DNA of 64,000 nucleotides from Alphaproteobacteria bacterium. GTDB lineage: Bacteria; Pseudomonadota; Alphaproteobacteria; JACAEB01. Under the pieces are notes generated by a model. It saw only the letters and a program-made list of their open reading frames with translations, was not told the origin of the DNA and searched no databases. Location: assembly GCA_024236075.1 (NCBI GenBank), contig JACKLE010000007.1, positions 53,263 through 117,262 on the forward strand, in the 5' to 3' direction. A program made the translations under genes and the position numbers. Below, in pieces: positions 36,969 to 46,163 of the stretch; the stretch's first letter is position 1; each line of letters opens with the position of its first letter.

Positions 36969-38183
36969 GTGAAGATTGTAGCCGTGTTCTTCGGTGGGCA
37001 GACGGTCGAGCACGACGTGTCGATCCTCACCGGCCTCCAGGCGTTAAGCGCGCTCGACGCGCAGAAGTTCCACGGCATCCCGGTCTACATCGCCCCCGAC
37101 GGCGCCTGGTACACGGGCGAGGCGCTGAAGAGCCGGGAGAGCTACCTCCTCGGCGAGGAGACGAAGAAGGGCCTCGCGCGCGTCGGCCTCTTCGCCGGAA
37201 GGCCGACCTCGGGCCCCGCGCTCACGCAGCTCGAGCGGCGCCGGCTCGGCGGCCTCGAGGCGAAGGAGATTCCCTTCGACATCGCGCTGCCCGCCATGCA
37301 CGGCACGGGCGGCGAGGACGGGGCGCTGCAGGGCCTCTTCGAGCTCTGCCACATCCCCTATGTGGGCAGCCGCCCGCTCGGCTCGGCCGCCACCATGGAC
37401 AAGGCCTTCACCAAGCGCGTGCTGATGGGGCTCGGCATCCCCGTGGTGCCCTTCATCGAGGTGGAGCGTCCCGCCGAGGGCGCCTTCATCGAGGCGAAGG
37501 TCCTGAAGGAGCGCCTCGACCGCGAGCTGACGGGCATCCCCTTCCCGCTCTGCGCCAAGCCGCGCGATCTCGGCTCCAGCGTCGGCGTCACGCGCGTCGA
37601 GGACATCGACGCGCTCGCGGCGGCCCTCGTCGCCATCTTCCGGCTCGACGGCGCGGCCGTCGTCGAGGCCTTCGTGCCCAATCTCGTCGAATACAACGTC
37701 GCCGTGACGCGCGCCCTCGGCGAGGCGACGCCCTCGGTCATTGAGCGCCCGCTCGGCAAGGCGGCCGTGCTCGACTTCGCCGACAAATATCTCCAGGAGG
37801 GCGGCAAGGCTTCCAAGGTCGAGGGCGCCGTGAGCGAGGGCATGGCGAGCGCGGTGCGCATCATCAATCCGGCCGAGCTCACCGAGGACCAGGCGCGGCG
37901 CATCCGCGACTATGCGGTGCGCGCCTTCTCCGCCTTCGGCCTTCGCGGCTCGGTGCGCATCGACTTCCTGTGCGACGCGGCGACGGGCGAGATCTGGCTC
38001 AACGAGATCAACAACATTCCCGGCTCGCTCAGCTACTACCTCTGGGAGCCCTCCGCGCTGAAGCTGTCGTTCACGGATCTTCTGACCGCGCTCGTCGAGG
38101 AGGGCCTGCGCGCCGCGCGGGCAGCGAGGGCCGAGCGCAGCGCCGACCTCGCGAAGTCGGTGATCTTCAAGCGCCGCGGCTGA
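36969..38183 (+). CDS. ddl: D-alanine--D-alanine ligase-like ATP-grasp enzyme, divergent acceptor pocket
   Basis: Makes the dipeptide for the tip of the peptidoglycan stem. The 404 residues are longer than the 306 of E. coli DdlB because of inserts around 55-100 and a basic C-terminal tail. By eye-alignment to DdlB the donor and ATP residues are kept: E14 (TVEHDVS), K145 (MDK), K197 (AKP), S203 (GSSVG), K273-Y274, R330, D332, E346 and N348. The acceptor-side Ser281 is replaced by Tyr357 (PGSLSYYLW). The GTG is preceded by GGAGG. It leads an operon with an alpha/beta hydrolase and the membrane MurF, replacing the missing ddlB of the dcw cluster. The product could be D-Ala-D-Ala or a D-Ala-D-X variant. 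Confidence 0.87.
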   Translation: MKIVAVFFGGQTVEHDVSILTGLQALSALDAQKFHGIPVYIAPDGAWYTGEALKSRESYLLGEETKKGLARVGLFAGRPTSGPALTQLERRRLGGLEAKEIPFDIALPAMHGTGGEDGALQGLFELCHIPYVGSRPLGSAATMDKAFTKRVLMGLGIPVVPFIEVERPAEGAFIEAKVLKERLDRELTGIPFPLCAKPRDLGSSVGVTRVEDIDALAAALVAIFRLDGAAVVEAFVPNLVEYNVAVTRALGEATPSVIERPLGKAAVLDFADKYLQEGGKASKVEGAVSEGMASAVRIINPAELTEDQARRIRDYAVRAFSAFGLRGSVRIDFLCDAATGEIWLNEINNIPGSLSYYLWEPSALKLSFTDLLTALVEEGLRAARAARAERSADLAKSVIFKRRG

Positions 38184-38187
38184 GGGC

Positions 38188-38997
38188 ATGGCGGCACCCG
38201 CCCCTTCCCTCGTCGAAGTCGGGCTCGACGGCGCGCGCGTGCCGCTCGGCGTCCACGTCACGCCGTGCACGGAGGGCCCGCGCCTCGTCTGGCTCCATGG
38301 CTGGGGCCAGGACCACCGCGCCTTCGCCGCGCTCCAGTCCTTCTTCGCGGGCGAGGCGGAGCATGTCGGCCTCGACATGCCGGGCTTCGGCATCGCGCCG
38401 CCCCCGCCCGGCGACTGGTCGACGCAGGATTACGGCCGCCTCCTCGGCGCCTATCTCGCGACGCTCGCGCCCCGTCCCACGGTGCTCGTCGGCCATTCCT
38501 TCGGCGTGCGCGTCATTCTGAGGCTCGCCGCCGCCGGCGCGCCCGGCTGGGTCGCGCGGCTCGTCCTCATCGCCGGCGCGGGGCTCCAGAGGAGGCGCTC
38601 GGCGCCTGCGCGCCTGCGCGCCGCCGCTCTGAAGCTTCTCGGGCGCGCGGCGCGCCTTGCCGACCGCCTGCTGGGCACGAAGCTCCACGCGGCCTATGCG
38701 GCGCGCTTCGGCAGCGCCGACTACCGCAAGGCCGGCCCCCTGCGCGGCACCTTCGTCAAGGTCGTGACGGAGGACCAGTCCGACACCGCCGCGCGCGTCA
38801 AACTGCCGACGCTGCTGCTCTATGGCGAGAAGGACACCGAGACGCCGCCAGAGTTCGGCACGCGCTATCGCGCCCTCATCGCCGGCTCGACCTTGCGCGT
38901 CCTGCCCGGCCTCGACCATTACTCCGTGCTCGGCACGAGCGCGCACCAGGTCAAATCCGCGTTGCGCGCCTTTCTGAAAGAGGGGGGGCTCCTTTGA
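38188..38997 (+). CDS. Alpha/beta hydrolase between ddl and murF
   Basis: 269-residue alpha/beta hydrolase without signal peptide. It shows the oxyanion-loop motif LHGWGQDHR, nucleophile elbow GHSFG (Ser104), acid in YGEKDTETP and catalytic His in GLDHYSVL, so the triad is complete. It starts only four bases after the ddl stop and is followed by murF after 64 bases, which implies co-transcription. The substrate is unknown; a role tied to precursor or carrier-lipid metabolism is inferred only from position. Confidence 0.85.
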   Translation: MAAPAPSLVEVGLDGARVPLGVHVTPCTEGPRLVWLHGWGQDHRAFAALQSFFAGEAEHVGLDMPGFGIAPPPPGDWSTQDYGRLLGAYLATLAPRPTVLVGHSFGVRVILRLAAAGAPGWVARLVLIAGAGLQRRRSAPARLRAAALKLLGRAARLADRLLGTKLHAAYAARFGSADYRKAGPLRGTFVKVVTEDQSDTAARVKLPTLLLYGEKDTETPPEFGTRYRALIAGSTLRVLPGLDHYSVLGTSAHQVKSALRAFLKEGGLL

Positions 38998-39061
38998 CGG
39001 CGCGGCCCCCATCATCGCCCTCGCTCCGTGAGGAGGAGGACAGGAACGGCCGAGGGGTCCC

Positions 39062-40699
39062 ATGAACGACACGATCGAGCTTCTCGCGCGCGCCGTCTTC
39101 GCGGGCGCCTTCCTCGCCTTCCTCCATGCGCGGGCGCGCCTCTTCCTGCTCTATTTTCAGCAGGAGGAGTACGACGACGCCCGCTTCGCGCGCTGGCTTC
39201 TCGCGCAGAAGGCGTTCGACCGGCGCTTTTCGCTCGTGCTCGCGGTCGCGGGCACCGTCGCCTTCCTCGCGCCCGGCCTCATCGCGCATCTCTTCCTCGG
39301 CCTCGCCGCCGTCGCCGCGATCCTCCTTCTGCGGATGGACGAGGCCTTCCTCGCGCAGGCCAAGAAGCCGCTCGTGATGACGAAGCGCGCGGCGCGCATC
39401 CTCTGGCTGGCGCTAGGGCTCGGCGCGGCGCTTCTCCTCGGCGCGCTCGTACTCTTCGCGCGACCGGCGGGCCTTCTCGCGAGCGCGCTCGTCCTCGCGC
39501 AGGGCGCGCCCGCGCTCCTTATCGCCGCGAACCGCCTCCTCTCGCCCTTCGAGAAGCGCGTGCAGAAGGCCTTTCTCGCGGAGGCGCGCGAGAAGCTGCA
39601 AAAGCTTCAGCCCACCACCGTCGCCATCACCGGCTCCTACGGGAAGACCTCGACGAAGCTCATCCTCGCGCACATCCTCTCGACCGTGCGCCCGACGCTC
39701 GCGACGCCCGGCAGCGTCAACACGCTCATGGGCATATCGCGCATCGTGCGCGAGCAGCTCACCCCCGACCACCGCATCTTCATCGCCGAGATGGGCGCCT
39801 ATGGCGAGGGCTCGATCGCCGCGCTCTGCGACCTCGCGCCGCCGAGCCTCTCGCTCGTCACCGCCGTGGGCATGGCCCATTACGAGCGCTTCAGGACGGT
39901 CGACGCGGTCTTCCGTGCCAAGATGGAAATCGCGGAGGCCGCGCGCCGGAAGGGCGGCAAGACCATCGTCAACGTGGACCAGGTGCCCGAGGAGCTGCTG
40001 AGGGCCGAGCTCGCGCGGGCGGGAGCCGGGAATTTCGTCCTCGTCGGCCGCAAGGGCGGCGCCTTCCCGCTCGCGACGACGATCGAGGAGGCGGAAAGCC
40101 GGCCCGTGGGCCTCTTCGTCGCGCTCGGCCACGAGGGCGCGCGCCACGAGCTGCTCGTCTCGCTCCACGGGCTCCACCAGGCGGCGAACGTCGCCCTCGC
40201 CTTCACGGCCGCGCGCGCGCTCGGCGTGCCGCCCGAGGCGATCAAGGCGAGCCTGCGCTCGGTGCCGCAGATCAAGCACCGCCTCGAGGTGGTGGCCGCG
40301 CGCGGGGCGCCGACCATCATCGACGACGGCTATAATTCGAACCCGGACGGCTTCCGCTCCGCGCTCGATCTCCTCGACCTCCTGGGCCGGCGCGAGGAAG
40401 GCGGCCGGCGCATCCTCATCACGCCCGGCATGGTGGAGCTCGGCGCGCGCCACGACGAGGCCCATCGCGAGGTCGGCGCCTATGCGGCGGGCCGCGCCGA
40501 CATCGTGCTCGCCCTCGGGCCCGAGCGCCTGGGCGGCTTCCTCGAGGGGCTCCGGTCGGGCGCGCAGGCGCCCGAGATCGTGCCGCTCGCGAGCCAGGCC
40601 GAGGCCGAGGACTGGCTCAAGCGGTCGGGACGCACGGGCGATGTGATCCTCTTCGAGAACTCGCTCCCCGACCTCTACGAGCGCCCCCTGCGGCTCTGA
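39062..40699 (+). CDS. murF: Membrane-anchored MurF-type ligase
   Basis: Attaches the dipeptide to UDP-MurNAc-tripeptide. The 545 residues comprise an N-terminal domain with 4-5 membrane helices (about 10-32, 56-92, 110-157), including a QQEEYDDARFARWL segment, absent from ordinary MurF. The Mur ligase core follows: P-loop GSYGKTSTK (191-199), AEMGAYGEGSI, AKMEI (286-290, expected carbamylated Lys), LHGLHQAANVALA and DDGYNSNP (421-428), the last being a MurF hallmark. GAGGGG precedes the ATG. The dcw cluster has no murF, so this may be the cell's only one. It might add a modified dipeptide. Confidence 0.87.
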   Translation: MNDTIELLARAVFAGAFLAFLHARARLFLLYFQQEEYDDARFARWLLAQKAFDRRFSLVLAVAGTVAFLAPGLIAHLFLGLAAVAAILLLRMDEAFLAQAKKPLVMTKRAARILWLALGLGAALLLGALVLFARPAGLLASALVLAQGAPALLIAANRLLSPFEKRVQKAFLAEAREKLQKLQPTTVAITGSYGKTSTKLILAHILSTVRPTLATPGSVNTLMGISRIVREQLTPDHRIFIAEMGAYGEGSIAALCDLAPPSLSLVTAVGMAHYERFRTVDAVFRAKMEIAEAARRKGGKTIVNVDQVPEELLRAELARAGAGNFVLVGRKGGAFPLATTIEEAESRPVGLFVALGHEGARHELLVSLHGLHQAANVALAFTAARALGVPPEAIKASLRSVPQIKHRLEVVAARGAPTIIDDGYNSNPDGFRSALDLLDLLGRREEGGRRILITPGMVELGARHDEAHREVGAYAAGRADIVLALGPERLGGFLEGLRSGAQAPEIVPLASQAEAEDWLKRSGRTGDVILFENSLPDLYERPLRL

Positions 40700-40754
40700 G
40701 CGGGACCCGCGCATTTCGCTGGCCCCGCCCCGGCCGGCCACTTAGTCTCGCGCG

Positions 40755-41504
40755 ATGTTTCCGATCTCGGACAACAATCCCCGGGGCATCCTGCCCGTCG
40801 TCACGTGGAGCCTCATGGGCGCCAACGTGCTCGTCTCGCTCTGGCAGTGGACGCTCTCGCCCGAGGCCTCGCGGGCGGCGAGCTACGCGCTCGGCATGGT
40901 GCCGGCGGTGCTCTTCGGCTCGGCGAGCCTGCCGCCGGAGATCGCGGTCGTGCCGCCCTGGGCGACGGTCTTCACCTCCATGTTCCTCCACGGCGGCATC
41001 CTGCACCTCGCGGGCAACATGCTGTTCCTCTGGATCTTCGGCGACAATGTCGAAGAGGCGATGGGCCATGCGCGCTACCTCGTCTTTTACCTTCTCTCGG
41101 GGATCGCGGCGGCGCTCGGGCAGGGGCTTCTCGATCCCGCCTCGCAGGTGCCGATGATCGGCGCCTCGGGCGCGATCTCGGGCGTGCTCGGCGCCTATGT
41201 GCTGCTCTATCCCCACGCCACGGTGAAGACCGTCATCATCTTCGGCATCTTCATCCAGGTCGTGCACGTGCCGGCCTTCGTCGTCCTCGGCATCTGGTTC
41301 GGCGGACAGCTTCTGATGGGCCTCCTCAACACCGGCGCGGAAGGCGGCGTCGCCTTCTGGGCCCATATAGGCGGCTTCCTTGCCGGGCTCGCGCTCGTGC
41401 CCGTCTTCCGCCGTCCCGGGATCGCCCTCCTCCAGCCCGCGCGCCACGCCTATTGGCAGCGCGATCCGGCGCGCCGCTGGGGACCGTGGGGCCGGCGCTA
41501 CTGA
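40755..41504 (+). CDS. Rhomboid-family intramembrane serine protease
   Basis: 249-residue polytopic protein with six to seven helices. The catalytic Ser lies in GASGAISGVLGAY and the His in FWAHIGGFLAG; the conserved HLAGNMLFLWIFGDNVE loop with its Asn is present, so the Ser-His dyad is complete. It cleaves membrane helices of unknown substrates. It begins 55 bases after murF on the same strand, probably as a separate transcription unit or last operon gene. Confidence 0.92.
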   Translation: MFPISDNNPRGILPVVTWSLMGANVLVSLWQWTLSPEASRAASYALGMVPAVLFGSASLPPEIAVVPPWATVFTSMFLHGGILHLAGNMLFLWIFGDNVEEAMGHARYLVFYLLSGIAAALGQGLLDPASQVPMIGASGAISGVLGAYVLLYPHATVKTVIIFGIFIQVVHVPAFVVLGIWFGGQLLMGLLNTGAEGGVAFWAHIGGFLAGLALVPVFRRPGIALLQPARHAYWQRDPARRWGPWGRRY

Positions 41505-41690
41505 CGCCCGCCCCGTCGCCAAAAATTCATGATATGCTGCCGCTCCGTGGCCGGTCGGGCCCGGGCGTGGGGTACGGGCGACGGTTCCGGCAAGTGTGTA
41601 GGGAGCGGCGCCTCGCGGCGCGGTTGAATCCTCGCGCGGGGTTCGGACCGGCGGAAGGCGCGGCTCCGGCGTAAGAACAGGGGCCTACCC

Positions 41691-43325
41691 GTGTCTCAAA
41701 GCACCATCGAAGCGAGTCGCGCCGACATCGGCGACTGGCTCGCGGGCCGTCTCGGCCTTTCGCGTCTGGGACCCGCGACCGCCAAGAGCGACGCGGGCGT
41801 GCCGCCCGGCAGCCTCGAGCCGCGCGTCCTCGCGCGCCTGGGCGAGATCGTCGGCAAGGAGAACGTCATCCTGGAGGCGGAGTCGCGCCGCCTGATGGCG
41901 GAGGGCAACTGCCCGAGCCTCGCGCGCTGGATCGGCGCGGGCGGCTCCCTGCCCGACGCCGTGGTGCGTCCCGCGAGCCCCATTCAGATCGCCGAGCTGC
42001 TCGCCTATGCCTACGAGGCCGAGCTCGGGCTTTCGATCGTCGGCACGGCGACCGGCGGCCCGGGGCTGCGCGCCGTGCGCAAGGGCTCGAGCCACAAGGC
42101 GCTCATCTCGCTCTCGACCTCGCGCCTCGACGAGGTCCGCGAGATCGACGGCAAGGCCGGCGTCGCGATCGTCGGCGCGGGGCTCACCGTCGCCGGCCTC
42201 GGCCAGCAGCTCAAGGCCGAGGGCCTGCGCCTCGCGGGCGGCATGCTGGGCCTCGACGGCATGCCCTCGACCGGAACCATAGGCGGGGCGATCGCCGGCC
42301 GGCGCGCCGTCGGCCGGGGGCCGCGCACCTGGCTCGTCTCCGCCAAGCTCGTGACGCCGCAGGGGCCCTGGGCGACGGAGGACAGCCCCGCCGCCCTCGC
42401 CGGCCCCGATCTCACGGCGGTCGCCATCGGCTCGGAGGGCACGCTCGGCATCATCACCGAGGCGACGCTGCGCCTCGAGCGCCTGCCGGAAACGGAATTC
42501 ATCGAGCTCTACGCCTTCGCCCATTGGGACGACGCGCTCGAGGCGGCGCGGCTCGTCGCGCAGAGCGACATCGTGCCCTCGCTCCTCAGCATCTCCGACC
42601 CGGAAGAGGTCGGCTTCGTCGCGGCGCTCAGCCACGAGCCGATCCAGGCGCCCCGGCGCTTCCATTTCGCGTCGGGGCTCGGCGCCTCGGCCGTGCGTCG
42701 CCGGCCCGTCGTGCCGCCGACCTATGTCGCGATCGGGCTTTCGGGCTCGGAGCTGGTCGCCGAGGCCAAGGCCCACCACGTCTCGGCGCTGATGCGCGAG
42801 GCCAAGGGCACGCCGCTCGGCGCGGACGCCGCGCAGACCTTCCTCCAGCGCCGGCGCGCCGTCGACGCCTTCACGCGCTCGGCCTACGGCCAGGGCCTCG
42901 GCGTCTCGTGCTTCACCTCGGCCGCCTGCTGGAGCGCCCTCACCGAGGTCGCCGCCGCGGTCGAGCAGGCGCTCGCCAAGGTGATGGACGCGATCCGCCC
43001 CGCGCCGGGCGCGAGCGCCTTCCTCGCGACGCGCGCGACGCCCATCGCGCCCGAGGCCTGCGCGCTGCGCTTCGCCGCGATCTATCCGCGCGCGAAGGGC
43101 CGCGAGATCGAGCAGGAGACGGCGATGCGCGACGCCGTGCTCTCGGCCCTGAGCGGCAAGGGCGCGGCCGTGAGCCACGGCTCGGGCTTCGGCGTCGAGC
43201 GCGCGCCCTGGCTCGCCGAGGAGAAGAGCGCCGTCGGCGCGGGCGTCCTCCTGACGCTGAAGCACGCCATCGATCCGCGCGGCGTCCTCAACCCGCACGT
43301 CCTCTTCGAGGAGCAGAAGGGCTGA
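41691..43325 (+). CDS. FAD-binding oxidase (PCMH/GlcD-AGPS-like)
   Basis: Flavoprotein of 544 residues. An N-terminal FAD_binding_4 region (about 80-260: VVRPASPIQIAELLAYA, GMLGLDGMPSTGTIGGAIAG, AIGSEGTLGIITEATL) precedes a C-terminal FAD-oxidase_C domain ending DPRGVLNPHVLF. It resembles D-lactate/glycolate oxidases and alkyldihydroxyacetone phosphate synthases; the substrate is not defined. The start is GTG after a GC-rich leader of 186 bases. It faces the enolase-superfamily gene tail to tail. Confidence 0.85.
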   Translation: MSQSTIEASRADIGDWLAGRLGLSRLGPATAKSDAGVPPGSLEPRVLARLGEIVGKENVILEAESRRLMAEGNCPSLARWIGAGGSLPDAVVRPASPIQIAELLAYAYEAELGLSIVGTATGGPGLRAVRKGSSHKALISLSTSRLDEVREIDGKAGVAIVGAGLTVAGLGQQLKAEGLRLAGGMLGLDGMPSTGTIGGAIAGRRAVGRGPRTWLVSAKLVTPQGPWATEDSPAALAGPDLTAVAIGSEGTLGIITEATLRLERLPETEFIELYAFAHWDDALEAARLVAQSDIVPSLLSISDPEEVGFVAALSHEPIQAPRRFHFASGLGASAVRRRPVVPPTYVAIGLSGSELVAEAKAHHVSALMREAKGTPLGADAAQTFLQRRRAVDAFTRSAYGQGLGVSCFTSAACWSALTEVAAAVEQALAKVMDAIRPAPGASAFLATRATPIAPEACALRFAAIYPRAKGREIEQETAMRDAVLSALSGKGAAVSHGSGFGVERAPWLAEEKSAVGAGVLLTLKHAIDPRGVLNPHVLFEEQKG

Positions 43326-43371
43326 AGCCGTTCGTGTGCGGAGGGAGCCGCTTCCGGGAAGCGGCGCGCTC

Positions 43372-44463
43372 CTAGCGCACGCGATAGCGCGCGAGGACGT
43401 CCGGGTCGGGCTCGAGGCCGAGCCCCGGCCCCTCCGGTATCGTGATCGTCCCGCCCTCTGGCCGCGGATGGTCCGCATAGAGCCAGGCCGCCGGCCGGAC
43501 GTAGAGATGCTCGACAAGCCCGATGCGCGCCTCGGCGGAGGCGAGCTGGAGCGTCGCGAGGAAGCCGGGCCCGAAATAGGGCGAATGCGGCATGAGCGCG
43601 AGGCCCGCGCGCGCGGCGAGCGCGGCGACGCGCGCGAACTCGGTGACCCCGCCGACCTTGGTCACGCTCGGCTGCAGATGGACCTTGACGCCCCGGCCGG
43701 CCGTGAGCTCGCCGAACTGGTGGCTCGTGCAATAGTTCTCGCCCGTCGCGATGGGAAGCCCGAGATGGCCGAGCGCGATGAGGGCGGCATAGTCCTCGGG
43801 CGGAAAGACGGGCTCCTCGAGCCACAGCACGTCGAGCGCCATGAGCTCGGGCACCAGCGCGGCCGCCTCCGGCAGGCTCCAGGCGCAGTTGACGTCGACG
43901 ATGAGGCGCGCCCCTCCGGCCGCGGCGTGGCAGGCCTTGATCGCCTCGAGCGTCGTCTCGTGGAGCTTGATCTTGTCGAAGCCCTCGCGGGCGGCCTCGC
44001 GCACGATCCGGGCGGCGAGGTCGGCCTCGCCGTAGCGCACGAGCGCCGCATAGGCCGGCGCCGCGTCGCGGCCGCGTCCGCCGAGCAGCGCCGCGAGCGG
44101 CACGCCCTCGGCCTTCGCCTTGAGGTCCCAGAGCGCGATGTCGGCGCCCGAGATAGCGAACATGGTGATGCCGTAGCGCCCGAAGAGCGCGAGGCGGCGC
44201 TGCATCAAATCGTTGAGGCGCTCCGGCTCGTCGAGCGTCTCGCCGACGAGGACGGGCGCGATCATCCGTGTGACGACGTCCGCGACGGCGCCGGAGCAGA
44301 AATAGCCGAAGCCCTCGCCCCAGCCCACGAGGCCCGCATCCGTGGCGATGCGCACGAGGCACATCTCGAGCGCGTTCCAGCGCGTGGGCGTGAGCCCCTC
44401 CCCCGTGCCGCCGTCCTCGAAGGGAATGGAGATGCGGATGGGCTCGACCTCGGTGATCTTCAT
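43372..44463 (-). CDS. Enolase-superfamily enzyme (mandelate racemase/muconate lactonizing family)
   Basis: 363 residues with an N-terminal capping domain (1-125) and a TIM barrel carrying metal ligands in VDVNCAW, WLEEP and ATGENY. Potential bases are K in DKIKLHE and H in MPHSPYFGPG, so acid-sugar dehydratase, racemase or lactone cycloisomerase chemistry is possible. Its start overlaps the stop of the uronate-dehydrogenase-like gene, which points to a hexuronate/aldarate pathway, for example galactarolactone cycloisomerase. Confidence 0.86.
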   Translation of the reverse strand: MKITEVEPIRISIPFEDGGTGEGLTPTRWNALEMCLVRIATDAGLVGWGEGFGYFCSGAVADVVTRMIAPVLVGETLDEPERLNDLMQRRLALFGRYGITMFAISGADIALWDLKAKAEGVPLAALLGGRGRDAAPAYAALVRYGEADLAARIVREAAREGFDKIKLHETTLEAIKACHAAAGGARLIVDVNCAWSLPEAAALVPELMALDVLWLEEPVFPPEDYAALIALGHLGLPIATGENYCTSHQFGELTAGRGVKVHLQPSVTKVGGVTEFARVAALAARAGLALMPHSPYFGPGFLATLQLASAEARIGLVEHLYVRPAAWLYADHPRPEGGTITIPEGPGLGLEPDPDVLARYRVR

Positions 44464-45311
44464 GCCTTCGCTCCCTTGCCCCGCGCGAGGCGCGCGGGAT
44501 CGCCCTCGAAATCGGCCGCCGCGAAGCCCCCGCCGACGACGAGGCCCGCGACGCCCTCGTCCGGCGCGGCGTCGAGAATGTCCGCCTGCCGCAGGAAATC
44601 CTCGGGCCGGTCCCGCGGCACGAAGCCCAGGCGCTTGGCGCCCGAATTGTCGAAGAACGGCTCGGGGCAGTCGCCGACGCCGTAGACGATCTCGTGGCCC
44701 GGCCCCTCACGGGCGAGGGCGAGGCAGACGAGCTCGGCGAGATCGCGAAAGCTGATCCACATATGCAGGCGCCGCTCGTCCAGAACCTTGCCGAGCGCGC
44801 TGCCGATGCGGATCGAGGTGACGGTCATGCCGAACTTGTCCGCATAGAGAGCGCCGACCGCCTCGCCGAACGCCTTGCTCACGGCATAGAAGCCGTCGGG
44901 GCGCGCGGGCCGGTCGATGCCGACCGTCTCGCCCCTCGGATAGAAGCCGGTGACATGGTGGCTCGAGGCGAAGACGACGTTGCGGATGCCGCGGGCATGG
45001 GCGGCGGCGAAGATGTTGACCGTGCCGTGATAGTTCGGCCGCACGGTGTCGGCGAAGGGGATCGAGAGGCCGTGGGCGCAGGCGAGATGCACGACGGCGT
45101 CGACGCCGCTCATGGCGCGCTCGACGAAGGCGGCCTCGCCCACATCCCCCTCGAGGAAGCGCTCGTTCTCCGCGAGGTCGTCGACCGGGCGAAGATCGGC
45201 GAGCGCCAGCTCGCGAAAGCGCTCGCGCAGCACGGGACGGATGCCGGTGCCGACATAGCCCCGCGCGCCCGTGACAAGTACGCTCAAATCCCTGCGGCCA
45301 CCCGCGGCCAT
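44460..45311 (-). CDS. NAD-dependent epimerase/dehydrogenase, uronate dehydrogenase-like
   Basis: Extended SDR of 283 residues. It has the Rossmann loop VTGARGYVGTGI, the VVHLACAHG and VVFASSHHVTGFYPR segments and catalytic YAVSK. The ASSHHVTGFYPR stretch and small size resemble uronate dehydrogenase, which oxidises aldohexuronates to aldarolactones. The ATG at 45311 has AAGGAG six bases upstream. It forms an operon with the enolase-superfamily gene and is divergent from the RraA-like gene. Confidence 0.8.
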   Translation of the reverse strand: MAAGGRRDLSVLVTGARGYVGTGIRPVLRERFRELALADLRPVDDLAENERFLEGDVGEAAFVERAMSGVDAVVHLACAHGLSIPFADTVRPNYHGTVNIFAAAHARGIRNVVFASSHHVTGFYPRGETVGIDRPARPDGFYAVSKAFGEAVGALYADKFGMTVTSIRIGSALGKVLDERRLHMWISFRDLAELVCLALAREGPGHEIVYGVGDCPEPFFDNSGAKRLGFVPRDRPEDFLRQADILDAAPDEGVAGLVVGGGFAAADFEGDPARLARGKGAKA

Positions 45312-45431
45312 GTCCGTCTCCTTGCGGCGATCGCCGTGTCGATCCAAAAATGGGGAAACTTGCGAATTCGATCTATAATGACCCGGTTCAGCTGTCCAGT
45401 CACCCCCCAGCTCCACCCATCGGAGGTGCCC

Positions 45432-46163
45432 TTGTCCTACACCCCCATCTCGCCCGAGACACGCGAGCGGCTCTCGCGCGTCAGCACCGCCACGATCTCG
45501 ACCCAGCTCTATCGCCGGGGCTTCCGCCAGCGCTTCATGGTGGGCCTGAAGCCGCTCTCGACGGAGGCAAAGGGCTTCGTGGGGCACGCCTTCACCATGC
45601 GCCACATCCCCATGCGCGAGGACATCGACGACGGCCGCGCGCTGCCGAACGACAAGAGCCTGCAATGGCAGGCGGTCGAGTCGGTCGGCCCCGGCGAGGC
45701 CATCGTCATCGACAGCATGAACGACATCACGGCGGCCTCCATGGGCGACATGCTGGTGACGCGCACCATGATGCGCGGCGCGGCGGGGGTCGTGACCGAC
45801 GGCGCCTTTCGCGACGGTCCGGTGATCGCCGGGCTGGGCTTTCCGGCCTATGCCCGCGCCATGACGGCGACGACGCGGCCGGCGACCTTCCACGTCGCGG
45901 ACATCCAGGTGCCCATCGGCTGCGCCGGCGTCGCCGTCTATCCGGGCGACGTGGTGGTGGGCGACCGCGAGGGCGTCATCGTGATCCCGCGCCATCTCGC
46001 CGAGGAGGTGGCGGAGAAGGCGCTCGCGCAGGAGGAGCTCGAGGACTGGCTGCACAAGAAGGTGCGCGGCGGGGCCGCCCTCTGGGGCGTCTATCCGCCC
46101 AATGCCGAGACCATCGCCGAGTACAAGGCCTGGCGCGAGGCGAACAAGGGGAAGGCATCGTGA
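45432..46163 (+). CDS. RraA-like / demethylmenaquinone methyltransferase-like protein
   Basis: 243-residue protein of the RraA/HMG-aldolase fold (GDMLVTRTMMRGAAGVVTDGAFRD, DVVVGDREGVIVIPRHLAE). Members act as oxaloacetate decarboxylases or 4-hydroxy-4-methyl-2-oxoglutarate-type aldolases, and many in catabolic clusters are of unknown specificity. I chose the TTG at 45432, with GGAGG five bases upstream at 45422-45426; a GTG two codons earlier overlaps that site. The stop overlaps the next gene's GTG. Confidence 0.8.
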   Translation: MSYTPISPETRERLSRVSTATISTQLYRRGFRQRFMVGLKPLSTEAKGFVGHAFTMRHIPMREDIDDGRALPNDKSLQWQAVESVGPGEAIVIDSMNDITAASMGDMLVTRTMMRGAAGVVTDGAFRDGPVIAGLGFPAYARAMTATTRPATFHVADIQVPIGCAGVAVYPGDVVVGDREGVIVIPRHLAEEVAEKALAQEELEDWLHKKVRGGAALWGVYPPNAETIAEYKAWREANKGKAS

